Positions 56,019 to 64,000 of a DNA stretch of 64,000 nucleotides are shown here, in pieces. Source of the DNA: Hemileia vastatrix (lineage: Eukaryota > Basidiomycota > Pucciniomycetes > Pucciniales > Zaghouaniaceae); the NCBI GenBank assembly GCA_030280995.1, contig JASXTE010000008.1, positions 24,425,193 to 24,489,192 on the forward strand, written 5' to 3'. Within the stretch, counting starts at the first letter, position 1, and every line of letters starts with the position of its first letter. The translations under genes and the position numbers were made by a program. The notes below the pieces were generated by a model. That model was given only the letters and a program-made list of their open reading frames with translations, ran no database searches and was not told the origin of the DNA.

Positions 56019-58890
56019 ACTCTTCTGGCCTCTCTAAAGTCAACAAATATTTGACTAACAAAAAATAAAAACCAGTCTGACCCCAGACTTCATCTTGAAA
56101 ATCGATTAATATAACATCAATAGGGACTTCTCTATCACCAATATCACCTGCACATGAATGAGCCAATAATCGTTGACCCCTAAATAAATCTTTAATCGAG
56201 CTATGTCGACGTTTTTCTTCTGAACCTTTGGATCCTTCGAAAACCGTATTTGAAAATACCTCTTTCTCTTTATCCAACTTTTTATTTAAGTTCTCTAATT
56301 CTCCAACATATACACCATTCCTTAATTTACTACTATCCCACACTACCAATCCATTTTCCTCTACATACACCACATCTTCTTCTACCTCCTCTCTGCCGAA
56401 TTTATCTACACCTTTATTAACACCTTTATTAACATAAAAACTATTTTCCAGTTTATCCTCTTGGTGGAGGTCATCATCATCATTATCTAAACACAATAGT
56501 CCTGCCAGTTTAACCTCATGGGGGAGGTATGGAAAGTCTTCAGCTCCTTTAGTGCTGGCTTTGATAATAGGTATATCTTCATCGAACTCCTCTGAGTCTG
56601 AATCTTCTTCAGTGGGTGGTCTCCTTGATAAACCATCTGGCATAGTAAAAGTTTTGCCAGGCTTATGAACTAAATCGAACAAAAAATGTTGAATAAAAGC
56701 TACCCATCTCGTCATGGGTGCGTTCGGTAAACTTGGGGAATTAATCATCTGGATTAACGATTTCGCATCCACTTGCAACTCAAAATGTTGCCCCCACAAA
56801 ATATGCTGAAGTTTCTTCAGTATTTTTGCCACACCACATAATTCCAATTTTGGTTGAGAATATCTTGATTTGACCTCAGTAAATACTACAGATTCATACC
56901 TAACTGGCCTGATGTAACCAGCTTTATCCGTCTGAGACAAAACCGCCCCGGCTGCAACCTGACTTGAATCAACTGCTAAATAAATTCTACCAGCATCTTT
57001 TCCATAATCCAACTTGTGCAGGACTAAATCCTTCCCCACAACCTCCTTCAACTTCACAAACACCTTCTCACACTCTTCATCCCACTCCCAGTCTGCATCC
57101 TTTCTCGTTAACCGTCTCAATGGAGCTGCCAATGAAGAAAAGTCCTTGATAAACATTCTAACATATACGCAAACGCCTAAAAACCCTCTAACTTCGGTCG
57201 TATTCTTGGGTCTTGGCCAGGACTGAATTTTGTTAACTTTCTTCTTGGACATAATCCTACCCTCTCTACATACCACATGGCCTAATATTTCTAAGGCTGG
57301 CACACAACATGAAAATTTTGAACCTGAAATAGTTAAACCAGCCTCTTCAATTCGAAAAAAGATTCTTTCTAAAGTAATTGCAAACTCCCAAATGAATTTG
57401 CGTATCCCGGGATTCTCTTCCAACACCTGGTTATCATAGTCGGTTGTTGGTCCCTTAATTCCTCCATCATCTATAAAGATTCCAGCATATTGTGGAATTT
57501 CATCTTGAAGGATCCAAGCCATCTGTGCTTGATAAACTGCAACCGAATTTGTTGCTCCTTGAGGTAATCTTGTTAACTGTAAACATCCAAGTGGTGTATC
57601 GAATGTAGTGAGAGGTCTTGAGTCCGGATGTAACTCTCTCTCATCATATCCACCCATAATATCTCCCAAACCATAACACACTCTCCCTGCAAACGCTTCA
57701 ACAAACTCCTCAGCACTAGGTGGTATCCCAGCATCCTTTATTGTAACCCTATTTAATTCCCTAAGATCATGAACAACTCTAAGCTTGCCATTTGGTTTCT
57801 TGATACAAAATACAGGACTAGAATAACTTGATGTTGATTGCTCATACAGTCCAGTGCGTATCCGTTCTCTGACAACTTCAATATAGGCTTCTTTTAATGC
57901 AGCCGGAAAAGGAATCGGTTTCTGCTGCCACGGTTCATGACATACCACAGGAATCTTGTAAGGCTCCCCATAGGAATGCTTCAACACACCCCTCTCCTCT
58001 TCTACAAAAGCAATGGCCTTCTCTCGCTTGACCATCACATCCAACAACAACTTCTTCTCTTCTCCAGACAACCAACCATCAGGTCCAAAATTAACAACAC
58101 CCAGTCTCTCAAAAGTGATTCTTGACGTCTCAGAAAATTCAGGCGGATTTTTTACCAAGGGACTTTCATAAGGATCTCTTGATAACCTTGGTCTTCTCAA
58201 AGGTGGATTTAATTCAGCAGGTAGCGGCTCATTAATAGGTCGAACTTTATTTGCTACTTTCTTATATTTGGCTGCGTCCACATCTAAATTAACTTGAGGT
58301 AAAACATCGCCATTAAAACTCTCATCAAATGAATCTTCTTCATCGCCAGAATCAGAATAAGAAAAATTAGAAAAATATTTTATTTCATTTTTAAATTTTA
58401 CACTTTTCTCCTTTCCCTCGTCTAATTTATAAACAGATTTTCCAACACCTTTGCTTCCCTTATCCAACAGTAAATCACCCGTAAAGAAAGTCGGCAGTTT
58501 AACCTCTTGCTGGAGGACCGGAATTGAATTTTCACAAAAATTATTTTTTTGTGTTTTAATTATACTGAGATTTTTTATTTGATTTTGATGAGATAATTGC
58601 AGTTTACCCTCTTGCTGGAGGTCATAAAACATACCCTTCCAATTTTTATCCAACCTAATTTGGCCCATTTTGCCTTTTTCACCGTTTTTAAATTTAATAG
58701 AAAAACCGGGTAAATCCAATAAACATATAGAAAAGTCCAAAATGTATTTGCACCCCAAAGTAATATTAACAGAAAATAATTGAGAATCCACTTGAATTAT
58801 CTCCAAGTGAGCTGACCTATTGCAATCCGGGATCTCATCCTGAGGAGAGATTACAACATTAGAGCGATCAGCCCCTGCTACCCCAAAAAA
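55957..58890 (-). CDS. Gypsy C pol (RT-RNase H), -1 frame
   Basis: It reads FFGVAGADRS from the frameshift site. About 300 residues of linker are followed by RT blocks SSYSSPVFCIKKPNGKLRVVH, VCYGLGDIMGGYDERELHPD, LTRLPQGATNSVAVYQAQM and FIDDGG (catalytic pair present). RNase H follows (LAVDSSQVAAGAVLSQ), then a tail ending LLVKYLLTLERPEECEDDEW, typical of basidiomycete gypsy elements with FIDD. The peptide motif LxxExKL appears four times (LQQEGKL, LQQEVKL, LPHEVKL, LHQEDKL), each from one hairpin motif. The RT and RH parts are open, without stops. Confidence 0.9.
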   Translation of the reverse strand, partial: FFGVAGADRSNVVISPQDEIPDCNRSAHLEIIQVDSQLFSVNITLGCKYILDFSICLLDLPGFSIKFKNGEKGKMGQIRLDKNWKGMFYDLQQEGKLQLSHQNQIKNLSIIKTQKNNFCENSIPVLQQEVKLPTFFTGDLLLDKGSKGVGKSVYKLDEGKEKSVKFKNEIKYFSNFSYSDSGDEEDSFDESFNGDVLPQVNLDVDAAKYKKVANKVRPINEPLPAELNPPLRRPRLSRDPYESPLVKNPPEFSETSRITFERLGVVNFGPDGWLSGEEKKLLLDVMVKREKAIAFVEEERGVLKHSYGEPYKIPVVCHEPWQQKPIPFPAALKEAYIEVVRERIRTGLYEQSTSSYSSPVFCIKKPNGKLRVVHDLRELNRVTIKDAGIPPSAEEFVEAFAGRVCYGLGDIMGGYDERELHPDSRPLTTFDTPLGCLQLTRLPQGATNSVAVYQAQMAWILQDEIPQYAGIFIDDGGIKGPTTDYDNQVLEENPGIRKFIWEFAITLERIFFRIEEAGLTISGSKFSCCVPALEILGHVVCREGRIMSKKKVNKIQSWPRPKNTTEVRGFLGVCVYVRMFIKDFSSLAAPLRRLTRKDADWEWDEECEKVFVKLKEVVGKDLVLHKLDYGKDAGRIYLAVDSSQVAAGAVLSQTDKAGYIRPVRYESVVFTEVKSRYSQPKLELCGVAKILKKLQHILWGQHFELQVDAKSLIQMINSPSLPNAPMTRWVAFIQHFLFDLVHKPGKTFTMPDGLSRRPPTEEDSDSEEFDEDIPIIKASTKGAEDFPYLPHEVKLAGLLCLDNDDDDLHQEDKLENSFYVNKGVNKGVDKFGREEVEEDVVYVEENGLVVWDSSKLRNGVYVGELENLNKKLDKEKEVFSNTVFEGSKGSEEKRRHSSIKDLFRGQRLLAHSCAGDIGDREVPIDVILIDFQDEVWGQTGFYFLLVKYLLTLERPEECEDDEWVAINKAKRTWTRNR
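56448..56527 (-). repeat. Two hairpin motifs inside gypsy C pol
   Basis: 56448-56470 and 56505-56527: CAGTTTAxCCTC...GGAGG on the plus strand. In frame they give LHQEDKL and LPHEVKL. Confidence 0.75.
58494..58621 (-). repeat. Two hairpin motifs near the start of gypsy C pol
   Basis: 58494-58516 and 58599-58621: CAGTTTAACCTCTTGCTGGA plus GG. In frame they give LQQEVKL and LQQEGKL. The position matches the two copies in gypsy D. Confidence 0.75.
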
Positions 58891-61487
58891 TGAGGGCATT
58901 CATCCCTTTCCAACAAACATAATTCACCAGAAGCCGTCCGTTTTATATGCCGCTTCTTGGTGCAAACACAACACTGGCACAGAGTAGTAATCCCTGGCCG
59001 TGTTTCCCAACCTTCATCTCCAGGAGGCGCTAACCGCATATGTAACCTCCGCATATCTTCACCAGTGATCTCCAAACTAATCCCCATGCCAGCTTGATAC
59101 CCTATCCTGGCCTCAAAATCCATCAAAAAAGGACCACCAAGAACAGTTTTGACTGCTCCTCTGGCCACATAAAAGTGAACCTTACCAACAGATCCACCAA
59201 TGCCTAACCTGACATGCTCAGCAGTACCCATCAGCTCTGTTGCATGCCCTCCAATACCTCTGAGGTTTCCCCCAGTTCCACTTTTAATTGGCAAGCCTAT
59301 ACTCGTCGCTTGCTCCAATGAAATTAAATTAATTTGAGACCCTGAATCGACCAAGGCCTTTACTTCTTTACCATTAAGAGTTACCACCAGGTAACCCAGG
59401 GGAGCGGAAAAATGTGTATCTACATCTTCCCCAAACTTTTCAGCATTTTCACAAATATATTCCACCTCTCCAGTGGAAACCCGACGCCTCGTCAAATGCT
59501 TCTTTTGCTTTTCAGCAAGCGCCGGACTAATCGTAAATAACTCCCCCAAAGATAAGGAAATCTGAAGTTGATTCACCCTATTCAAAACTGCGTCCATCGC
59601 ATTAGCTTGACCAGAAACTACTGGCCGCTCATACTGGACCTTTGATTTAACAACCTTGGCCCTGGGTACCTCTTGAGGTCCAACCGAGCCATCTTCACCC
59701 CCCATTATAACATCTTCACTTTCTATAACCCTAACTCCGTCACCAGCTTCTTGCACTAATCCTGATCCATCGCTAGTCCTTCTTACTCCCTCCATTGGGA
59801 TGGGACCGCTAAAACTTGGTCTGGGTAGAGACGCCAACGGTACGTCCTCCTCAGAATCCGAATCATCCTCTGGCATAGGCTCACCATTTAAATCAAACTT
59901 GCCATAACTAGGGGGCCCCATATCAGCAATCCCCTTCTGCATTTTATATAATTCGTCCTTAGAGTAAGGGTTCAATTTGTTGGCGGCAGTTTGAGAACTA
60001 GAAATCTTGTCCTTAGAGTAAGGGTTCACTTTGTTATTGGCCTTGCCAGGATTAGCCCTCAATTGGCTCTGAATGCTACTTTTCGCCTTAGTAGCAGCTG
60101 CTCTTCTAGCAGCATTAACATCATATTCGCCAGCCATACAGCTACCCTCCACCTGGGCAACCGTCGCCAGCTCTAAACCACCAAAAGAAGTAGAGAACGT
60201 GGCTTTACTGACCTCTTTCTCCTTACCTTTGTCAGCTTTTCCACCATTACCGTTACCATTTTTGCCACCCTTGGCATTAACATCTTCATCCGTCACCTCT
60301 TCAAATCTGGCTCTCCTTTCAGCCGTTAAACTTCTTCTGACCAAATCAGAAGGAGACTGTCCATCACTGGGCTTGATGAACGAACCATCAGGAAATTTAT
60401 AAACTTTACCATCGAATAAAACTCGCCCAGCATCCATATCCTTATCAAGAGCAAAACAAACTGTTGCTCTGTGCCCTCTCCTATTACAATAGGAGCACAC
60501 CTTTGGCTCATCATAGCCACCTCTATAATTACTACCACCATTCCCACCATTTCTCCCATTGCCTGGGAAGCGGTTACCGTTGTTATTGCCATTATAATTT
60601 CGACGTTCATAACCTCTAGACTGATAAGAAGTCGACGTCGACGAAGAAGCGATTGGGGCCTTATTGGCCTTCTGGGTTTCTTGAACAAATATTTTTAATT
60701 GTTTAGTTAAATCGGCCAGGTGATCGACCATCTTATTATCCACATTACCCTCAACTTTAGCAGCAGGTAATCCCATTTGAGCCTTCTTGGCCTCCTGGGC
60801 TTTGACCATAATATCGTTATTTTTGGCCAAAACTTCGCTAACCTTGCTAACATATTGAGTGCATGACTCTTGATATTTGTCCAACGCCAATAACTTTAGA
60901 TGGGCTTGAATGTTGTCCTTGATAACCTCCAGAGCCGGCAGTTTCTGCTCACCATTAGGCAGTTCCTTCATCAAATCTTTTCTTGAAAGATCCTTCAAGA
61001 CGTCCATACGAATATCCCTGCTGCATGCTGACCAAAACAAATCTTTTGCTTGGTTCTCATGCACTAACTCGTCCATCAGTATGAGATATTCCACCACTTC
61101 ATCAAACTGAACACAGAGCTTTTTGAAGTCAGCCATAGAAGAAACACCACCTTTTGCTTGCCAGTCTCCAACAATTTTATTGAGGTCCATCATAGTAAAC
61201 CTAACACCCCATCTATCAACCATAGCTTTAGAAAGCTTAACCCAATCCTTGTCCTTGAATGCCTGCATAGCAATAACCTCTTTTTCCACCTCCCTATCAG
61301 CAATAAAAAACCTAACTTGCTTCACCATATCCACATGGGAAGCACCATCAACAGCAGCAGCAGCTTCATACCTGCTAATGAACCATTTAACCTCCTCCCC
61401 ATCAAACTTTGGGCCATCCCAAGAAACAATTCTAACTGAGGGAGTAAGAGGGTTAGAAGATCCAGAAGCAACAGCAGAAGAAGACAT
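58878..61487 (-). CDS. Gypsy C gag-protease
   Basis: 869 residues from ATG 61485-61487, unbroken. An N-terminal capsid-like domain (WDGPKFDGEEVKWFISRYEAAA; VDRWGVRFTMMDLNK) is followed by a CX2CX4HX4C knuckle (CSYCNRRGHRATVC, near residue 330). A long acidic and basic linker holds two copies of PYSKDxxxxxQ-like sequence (NKVNPYSKDKI, NKLNPYSKDEL). The aspartic protease is near 710 (ALVDSGSQINLIS). It ends HFLG at TAG 58878-58880, inside the frameshift region. The protease is on the Gag side, unlike family B. Confidence 0.92.
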   Translation of the reverse strand: MSSSAVASGSSNPLTPSVRIVSWDGPKFDGEEVKWFISRYEAAAAVDGASHVDMVKQVRFFIADREVEKEVIAMQAFKDKDWVKLSKAMVDRWGVRFTMMDLNKIVGDWQAKGGVSSMADFKKLCVQFDEVVEYLILMDELVHENQAKDLFWSACSRDIRMDVLKDLSRKDLMKELPNGEQKLPALEVIKDNIQAHLKLLALDKYQESCTQYVSKVSEVLAKNNDIMVKAQEAKKAQMGLPAAKVEGNVDNKMVDHLADLTKQLKIFVQETQKANKAPIASSSTSTSYQSRGYERRNYNGNNNGNRFPGNGRNGGNGGSNYRGGYDEPKVCSYCNRRGHRATVCFALDKDMDAGRVLFDGKVYKFPDGSFIKPSDGQSPSDLVRRSLTAERRARFEEVTDEDVNAKGGKNGNGNGGKADKGKEKEVSKATFSTSFGGLELATVAQVEGSCMAGEYDVNAARRAAATKAKSSIQSQLRANPGKANNKVNPYSKDKISSSQTAANKLNPYSKDELYKMQKGIADMGPPSYGKFDLNGEPMPEDDSDSEEDVPLASLPRPSFSGPIPMEGVRRTSDGSGLVQEAGDGVRVIESEDVIMGGEDGSVGPQEVPRAKVVKSKVQYERPVVSGQANAMDAVLNRVNQLQISLSLGELFTISPALAEKQKKHLTRRRVSTGEVEYICENAEKFGEDVDTHFSAPLGYLVVTLNGKEVKALVDSGSQINLISLEQATSIGLPIKSGTGGNLRGIGGHATELMGTAEHVRLGIGGSVGKVHFYVARGAVKTVLGGPFLMDFEARIGYQAGMGISLEITGEDMRRLHMRLAPPGDEGWETRPGITTLCQCCVCTKKRHIKRTASGELCLLERDECPHFLG
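58884..58890 (-). other. Gypsy C -1 slippery heptamer
   Basis: T_TTT_TTG on the minus strand, in phase with gag, one sense codon before its TAG. After a -1 slip the frame reads GVAGADRS into pol. I could not find a clear downstream pseudoknot by eye. Confidence 0.7.
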
Positions 61488-61646
61488 CCCAATAAGTAAT
61501 GAAAAGGGTTAACAATCGATAAAATAACAAGCCTCTTGCAGGCCAATAACAAAAATCCAATTAGAGTCCCAGAAAATAAGCCTCTTGCAGGCTAATAACG
61601 TTCTTGATCCAAGTAAGTCTTTTAAAGAAAGCTAGAGAAATCGAAC

Positions 61647-61663
61647 CCCCACGTTGGGTGCCA
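61647..61663 (-). other. Gypsy C primer binding site
   Basis: TGGCACCCAACGTGGGG, two bases after the LTR end. Shared with D except for A/G. The tRNA is not assigned. Confidence 0.65.
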
Positions 61664-61665
61664 AC

Positions 61666-62786
61666 TATGGTAAGGTAAACTCTTACAGTCGCCTTGCTGT
61701 AAGCAGAATCCGGAGGAGATATGTGGATTTAGCTGAAAACCCCGTCCTTCCAATAAAAATAACAAAATGGGAATTCTAAATCACTAAGCTAACCAATCTA
61801 CTTGAATCTGATTGATAAAAATAATGAAACTCTAAAATAATTAACGCTTATTGAGATTTAAAGAAAGTGGCTGTTGATAAAGAAATACTGATGACAACAA
61901 TTAAGGTGTACCAGTGAAAGATCTGAAAAGATTGACTTTTATGTTTTTATAATATTTTAAATTTATATGAGACAGCAATAATCAAGTCCCAGCGATGAAG
62001 ACCTTTCTAAAGATACCCTGTATGAAGTGTGATTTAAATTGTTGAGTAGTATTTCTAAAATGTTATATATAAAATATAATGTTATAAGGGTATTACAATT
62101 TATTTAATTTGTTGAGTAATAAAAAATGAGACTGTGGTGGTTAAATATTAAGCTGTATGATGTGTCCCCTCCTCTCAATTTCGAGTTTGAGAGGCGCTTA
62201 AGTATTCCTAGTCACGTGCCTAAGTTTTCCCCTCCAGAGCTCTTCCAGAGTCAATCCGGAGCCCGTACGGAGTCAAAGCGGAGTCCGTACGGAGTCGAAA
62301 CGGAGTCCGTCCGGACTTCCGGATTTAATTTAGAACCTTAAAACCATAATAAAAAATCTAGAAAAATTACACATAATAGAGCTACTTCCCCTTTACATAC
62401 CAAACTAATTTTCGTGGTCTGCGCAGCTCTAATTACCCCGTGAAAATTCATCAAAGTTAAGTAATTTTTGAAAACGTAAATATTTCTATAAAACTTTAAA
62501 ATTCATTTAAAAATATAAAAAAAATAGTAAAAATTCTGGGAAAATTTCCCAAGGTTCTTGAGTAACTCGACTTGATACTTATAAATTTTCAGACCGTAAA
62601 AATAAGTTTTCTCCGTAAAATAAATTGTTTTCGTGTAGGCATTTGCTCGTGACCAATTTCTTCATATTTAAAACTCAAATAATTAAATAAAACCCTTTTT
62701 AATAAAAAAAATAATAACGCCAATATTGCCCGCCGTAATAACTCCATTTACATATTTAGGTGCCGTACTAAACTTTAGGCTACCAC
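61666..62786 (-). repeat. Gypsy C 5' LTR (1121 bp)
   Basis: Same ends and length as 49608-50728. Contains the CGG/CCG cluster at 62255-62323. Confidence 0.92.
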
Positions 62787-63088
62787 TCCGTCCATGCTCA
62801 ATTTACCCCTTTTTAATTAATTAACAAAACTTTAATGAAAACTACTGCTGTACTATTTCGTTGAACCTAGCGCTGTGCGTCGCTTATTGAAAAGGACTAA
62901 GGTACCATATTGGGAGATTGACTAATTTAGATTTAGAGTTTAGGCTAGCGCAGTTAAATAGTAAGTACACAAAGGAAAATCGCAGTTGCTATGGAGAATT
63001 GCTTTCTGCGCTTCGAGTATAGATTTAGGACTCAATATTATTGATTTGTTGAGTTAATTTTGCTTCGAGTGTCACATGGCGCGTGACA

Positions 63089-64000
63089 ATTCTGCGGCTA
63101 TGAGTTTGCGTGACTCAAAAGCAACAGGATGAAACAAATTTGTTCCAGGATTTAATTGGGAGATGACCCCTGCAATAGCATTATCGCTCGCATCTGTCTC
63201 AACTATTGTCGAGGCAGAAGGATCAAAATGTCGAAGAATTGGGGCTGTGGTGAGCGCCGTTTTTAGTGCTTCGAATTCCTTTCCTGCTGTAGAGGTAAAG
63301 ACAAAAGGAATGTCTTTTCTAAGAAGAGAAGTAAGATTGGAAATAGTTTTAGAGTAATCTTTAATAAATCTTCTATAGAAGTTTGCAAAACCCAATAATC
63401 CTTGGAGTGATTTAATGTTTTTTGGCTCAAGCCATTCCAGGATTTCCTGGACTTTTTTGTCATCCATGACTAAACTGTCAGTGGAAAACGTAAAACCTAA
63501 AAAATCAATTGATTTGAGGTGGAATTTGCATTTATTATGCTTGGCGTAGAGACCATGATCTCGAAGACGATTTAGGACCTGTCGAACATGATGAATATGT
63601 TCATCTAGTGTTTTCGAGAATATTAAAATATCATCTAAATAGACGACTACAAATTTTTCAACAACATCTTGAAAGATATCATTAACAAAAGTTTGAAAAG
63701 TTGAAGGTGTGTCACATAATCCAAAAGACATAACTAAATATTCAAAACTACCAAATCTAGTGCGCATTGCAGTCAGTGGTTCATGACCTTCCGCAATGCG
63801 AATAAGATTGTAAGTGCCTCTAAGATCAATTTTAGAAAAGAAATTAGCAACATTGAAAAGGGTAAGAAGTAATGACATAGGAGGAACAGGATATGCATTC
63901 TTCTTCGTGACTGTGTTGAGCTTTCTATAGTCAACACAAAACCTAAGACTACCATCCTTCTTTTTTACAAAGAGGACAGGGGAGCTGGTTGGAGATTTAC
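63089..64000 (-). pseudogene. Gypsy B3 pol fragment (RT-start of RNase H)
   Basis: Open from the window edge to the LTR at 63088. RT with LDDILIFSKT and RNase H start VETDASDNAIAG. It shares variants with B1 against B2 (FNVANFF, VMSFGL, VEKFV, EWLEP, RFIKDY, KDIPFVFTSTAGKEFE). It is cut at exactly the same base as B1, so B3 and B1 descend from one nested insertion. Confidence 0.88.

Larger units (their letters stand above)
49608..62786 (-). mobile_element. Gypsy C, nearly complete nested element
   Basis: Two 1121-bp LTRs and TCCGT duplicated (49603-49607, 62787-62791). The empty target is visible in B LTRs (for example GGACGGATATTTAGC near 33857). It carries gag-protease, pol and two antisense spliced genes. 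The integrase part is damaged. Confidence 0.93.
49133..63088 (-). repeat. Gypsy B3 LTR, split by gypsy C
   Basis: The pieces 49133-49607 and 62787-63088 form one family B LTR in reverse (about 772 bp without the duplicated TCCGT). Its left neighbour is gypsy D (GGTAA). Its right neighbour is B pol, ATTCT (reverse of AGAAT), exactly the B1/B2 junction. Confidence 0.88.

Noticed and set aside
60326..60688. Methionine-rich ORF overlapping gypsy C gag
   Set aside because: Shadow frame of the low-complexity linker and zinc knuckle.
63072..63093. Independent insertion of a B element at the same AGAAT site in B3
   Set aside because: B3 also shares many B1-specific variants, so a copied junction is simpler.

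Overview
The window looks like a transposon-packed, AT-rich stretch of a basidiomycete fungal genome. A rust (Pucciniales) or close relative is my best guess. The basis is the style of the Ty3/gypsy Gag and Pol proteins, a gypsy clade with a FIDD reverse transcriptase known from basidiomycetes, and short fungal introns (54-83 nt, GTAAGT/GTTAGT donors). Almost all coding capacity is retrotransposon. Only one gene, at 36.4-38.1 kb, looks like a host gene. I saw no tRNA, rRNA or CRISPR.

Layout. (1) 1-17475: host-like sequence, repeated twice, carrying gypsy family A (minus strand, LTRs about 1502 bp) at 1450-11708 and a deleted copy at 13960-16055, plus four CACTA-like MITEs. (2) 17535-34315: gypsy family B (plus strand). 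Element B2 (21209-29685, two 776-bp LTRs, target duplication AGAAT) sits inside the RNase H region of older element B1. (3) 34316-35856: a second copy of the host sequence without the family A insertion, i.e. a natural empty site. (4) 36422-38128: a three-exon gene of unknown function with one homopolymer frameshift. (5) 38805-43826: a decayed copia element E (minus strand), carrying a 991-bp DNA transposon with 180-bp terminal inverted repeats. (6) 43827-49132: gypsy D (plus strand), cut by an inverted family B segment (B3, 49133 to the window edge). The LTR of B3 contains gypsy C (minus strand, 49608-62786, LTRs 1121 bp, target duplication TCCGT).

How the parts work together. Families B and C share a layout: LTR, gag, pol, a low-complexity A/T-rich stretch, then antisense spliced gene(s), then LTR. 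The antisense genes start about 110-125 nt inside the 3' LTR. Each encodes a protein with a CX2CX6CX12-14CX2CX6C cysteine cluster. This is Zn2Cys6-like, but the two halves appear in swapped order relative to Gal4. The LTRs of C and D hold dense CGG/CCG clusters, the kind of site Zn2Cys6 proteins usually bind, so an element-encoded self-regulator is a reasonable hypothesis. Pol expression in B, C and D appears to use -1 ribosomal frameshifting. B has A_AAA_AAC followed by a predicted H-type pseudoknot; C has T_TTT_TTG; D has T_TTT_TTA. B has no tRNA-type primer site; instead a 14-nt perfect complement between its LTR and the primer-site position suggests Tf1/sushi-type self-priming. C and D also carry a dispersed 23-nt hairpin motif with compensatory stem changes. 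Several junctions show that LTR-LTR recombination has duplicated segments here.
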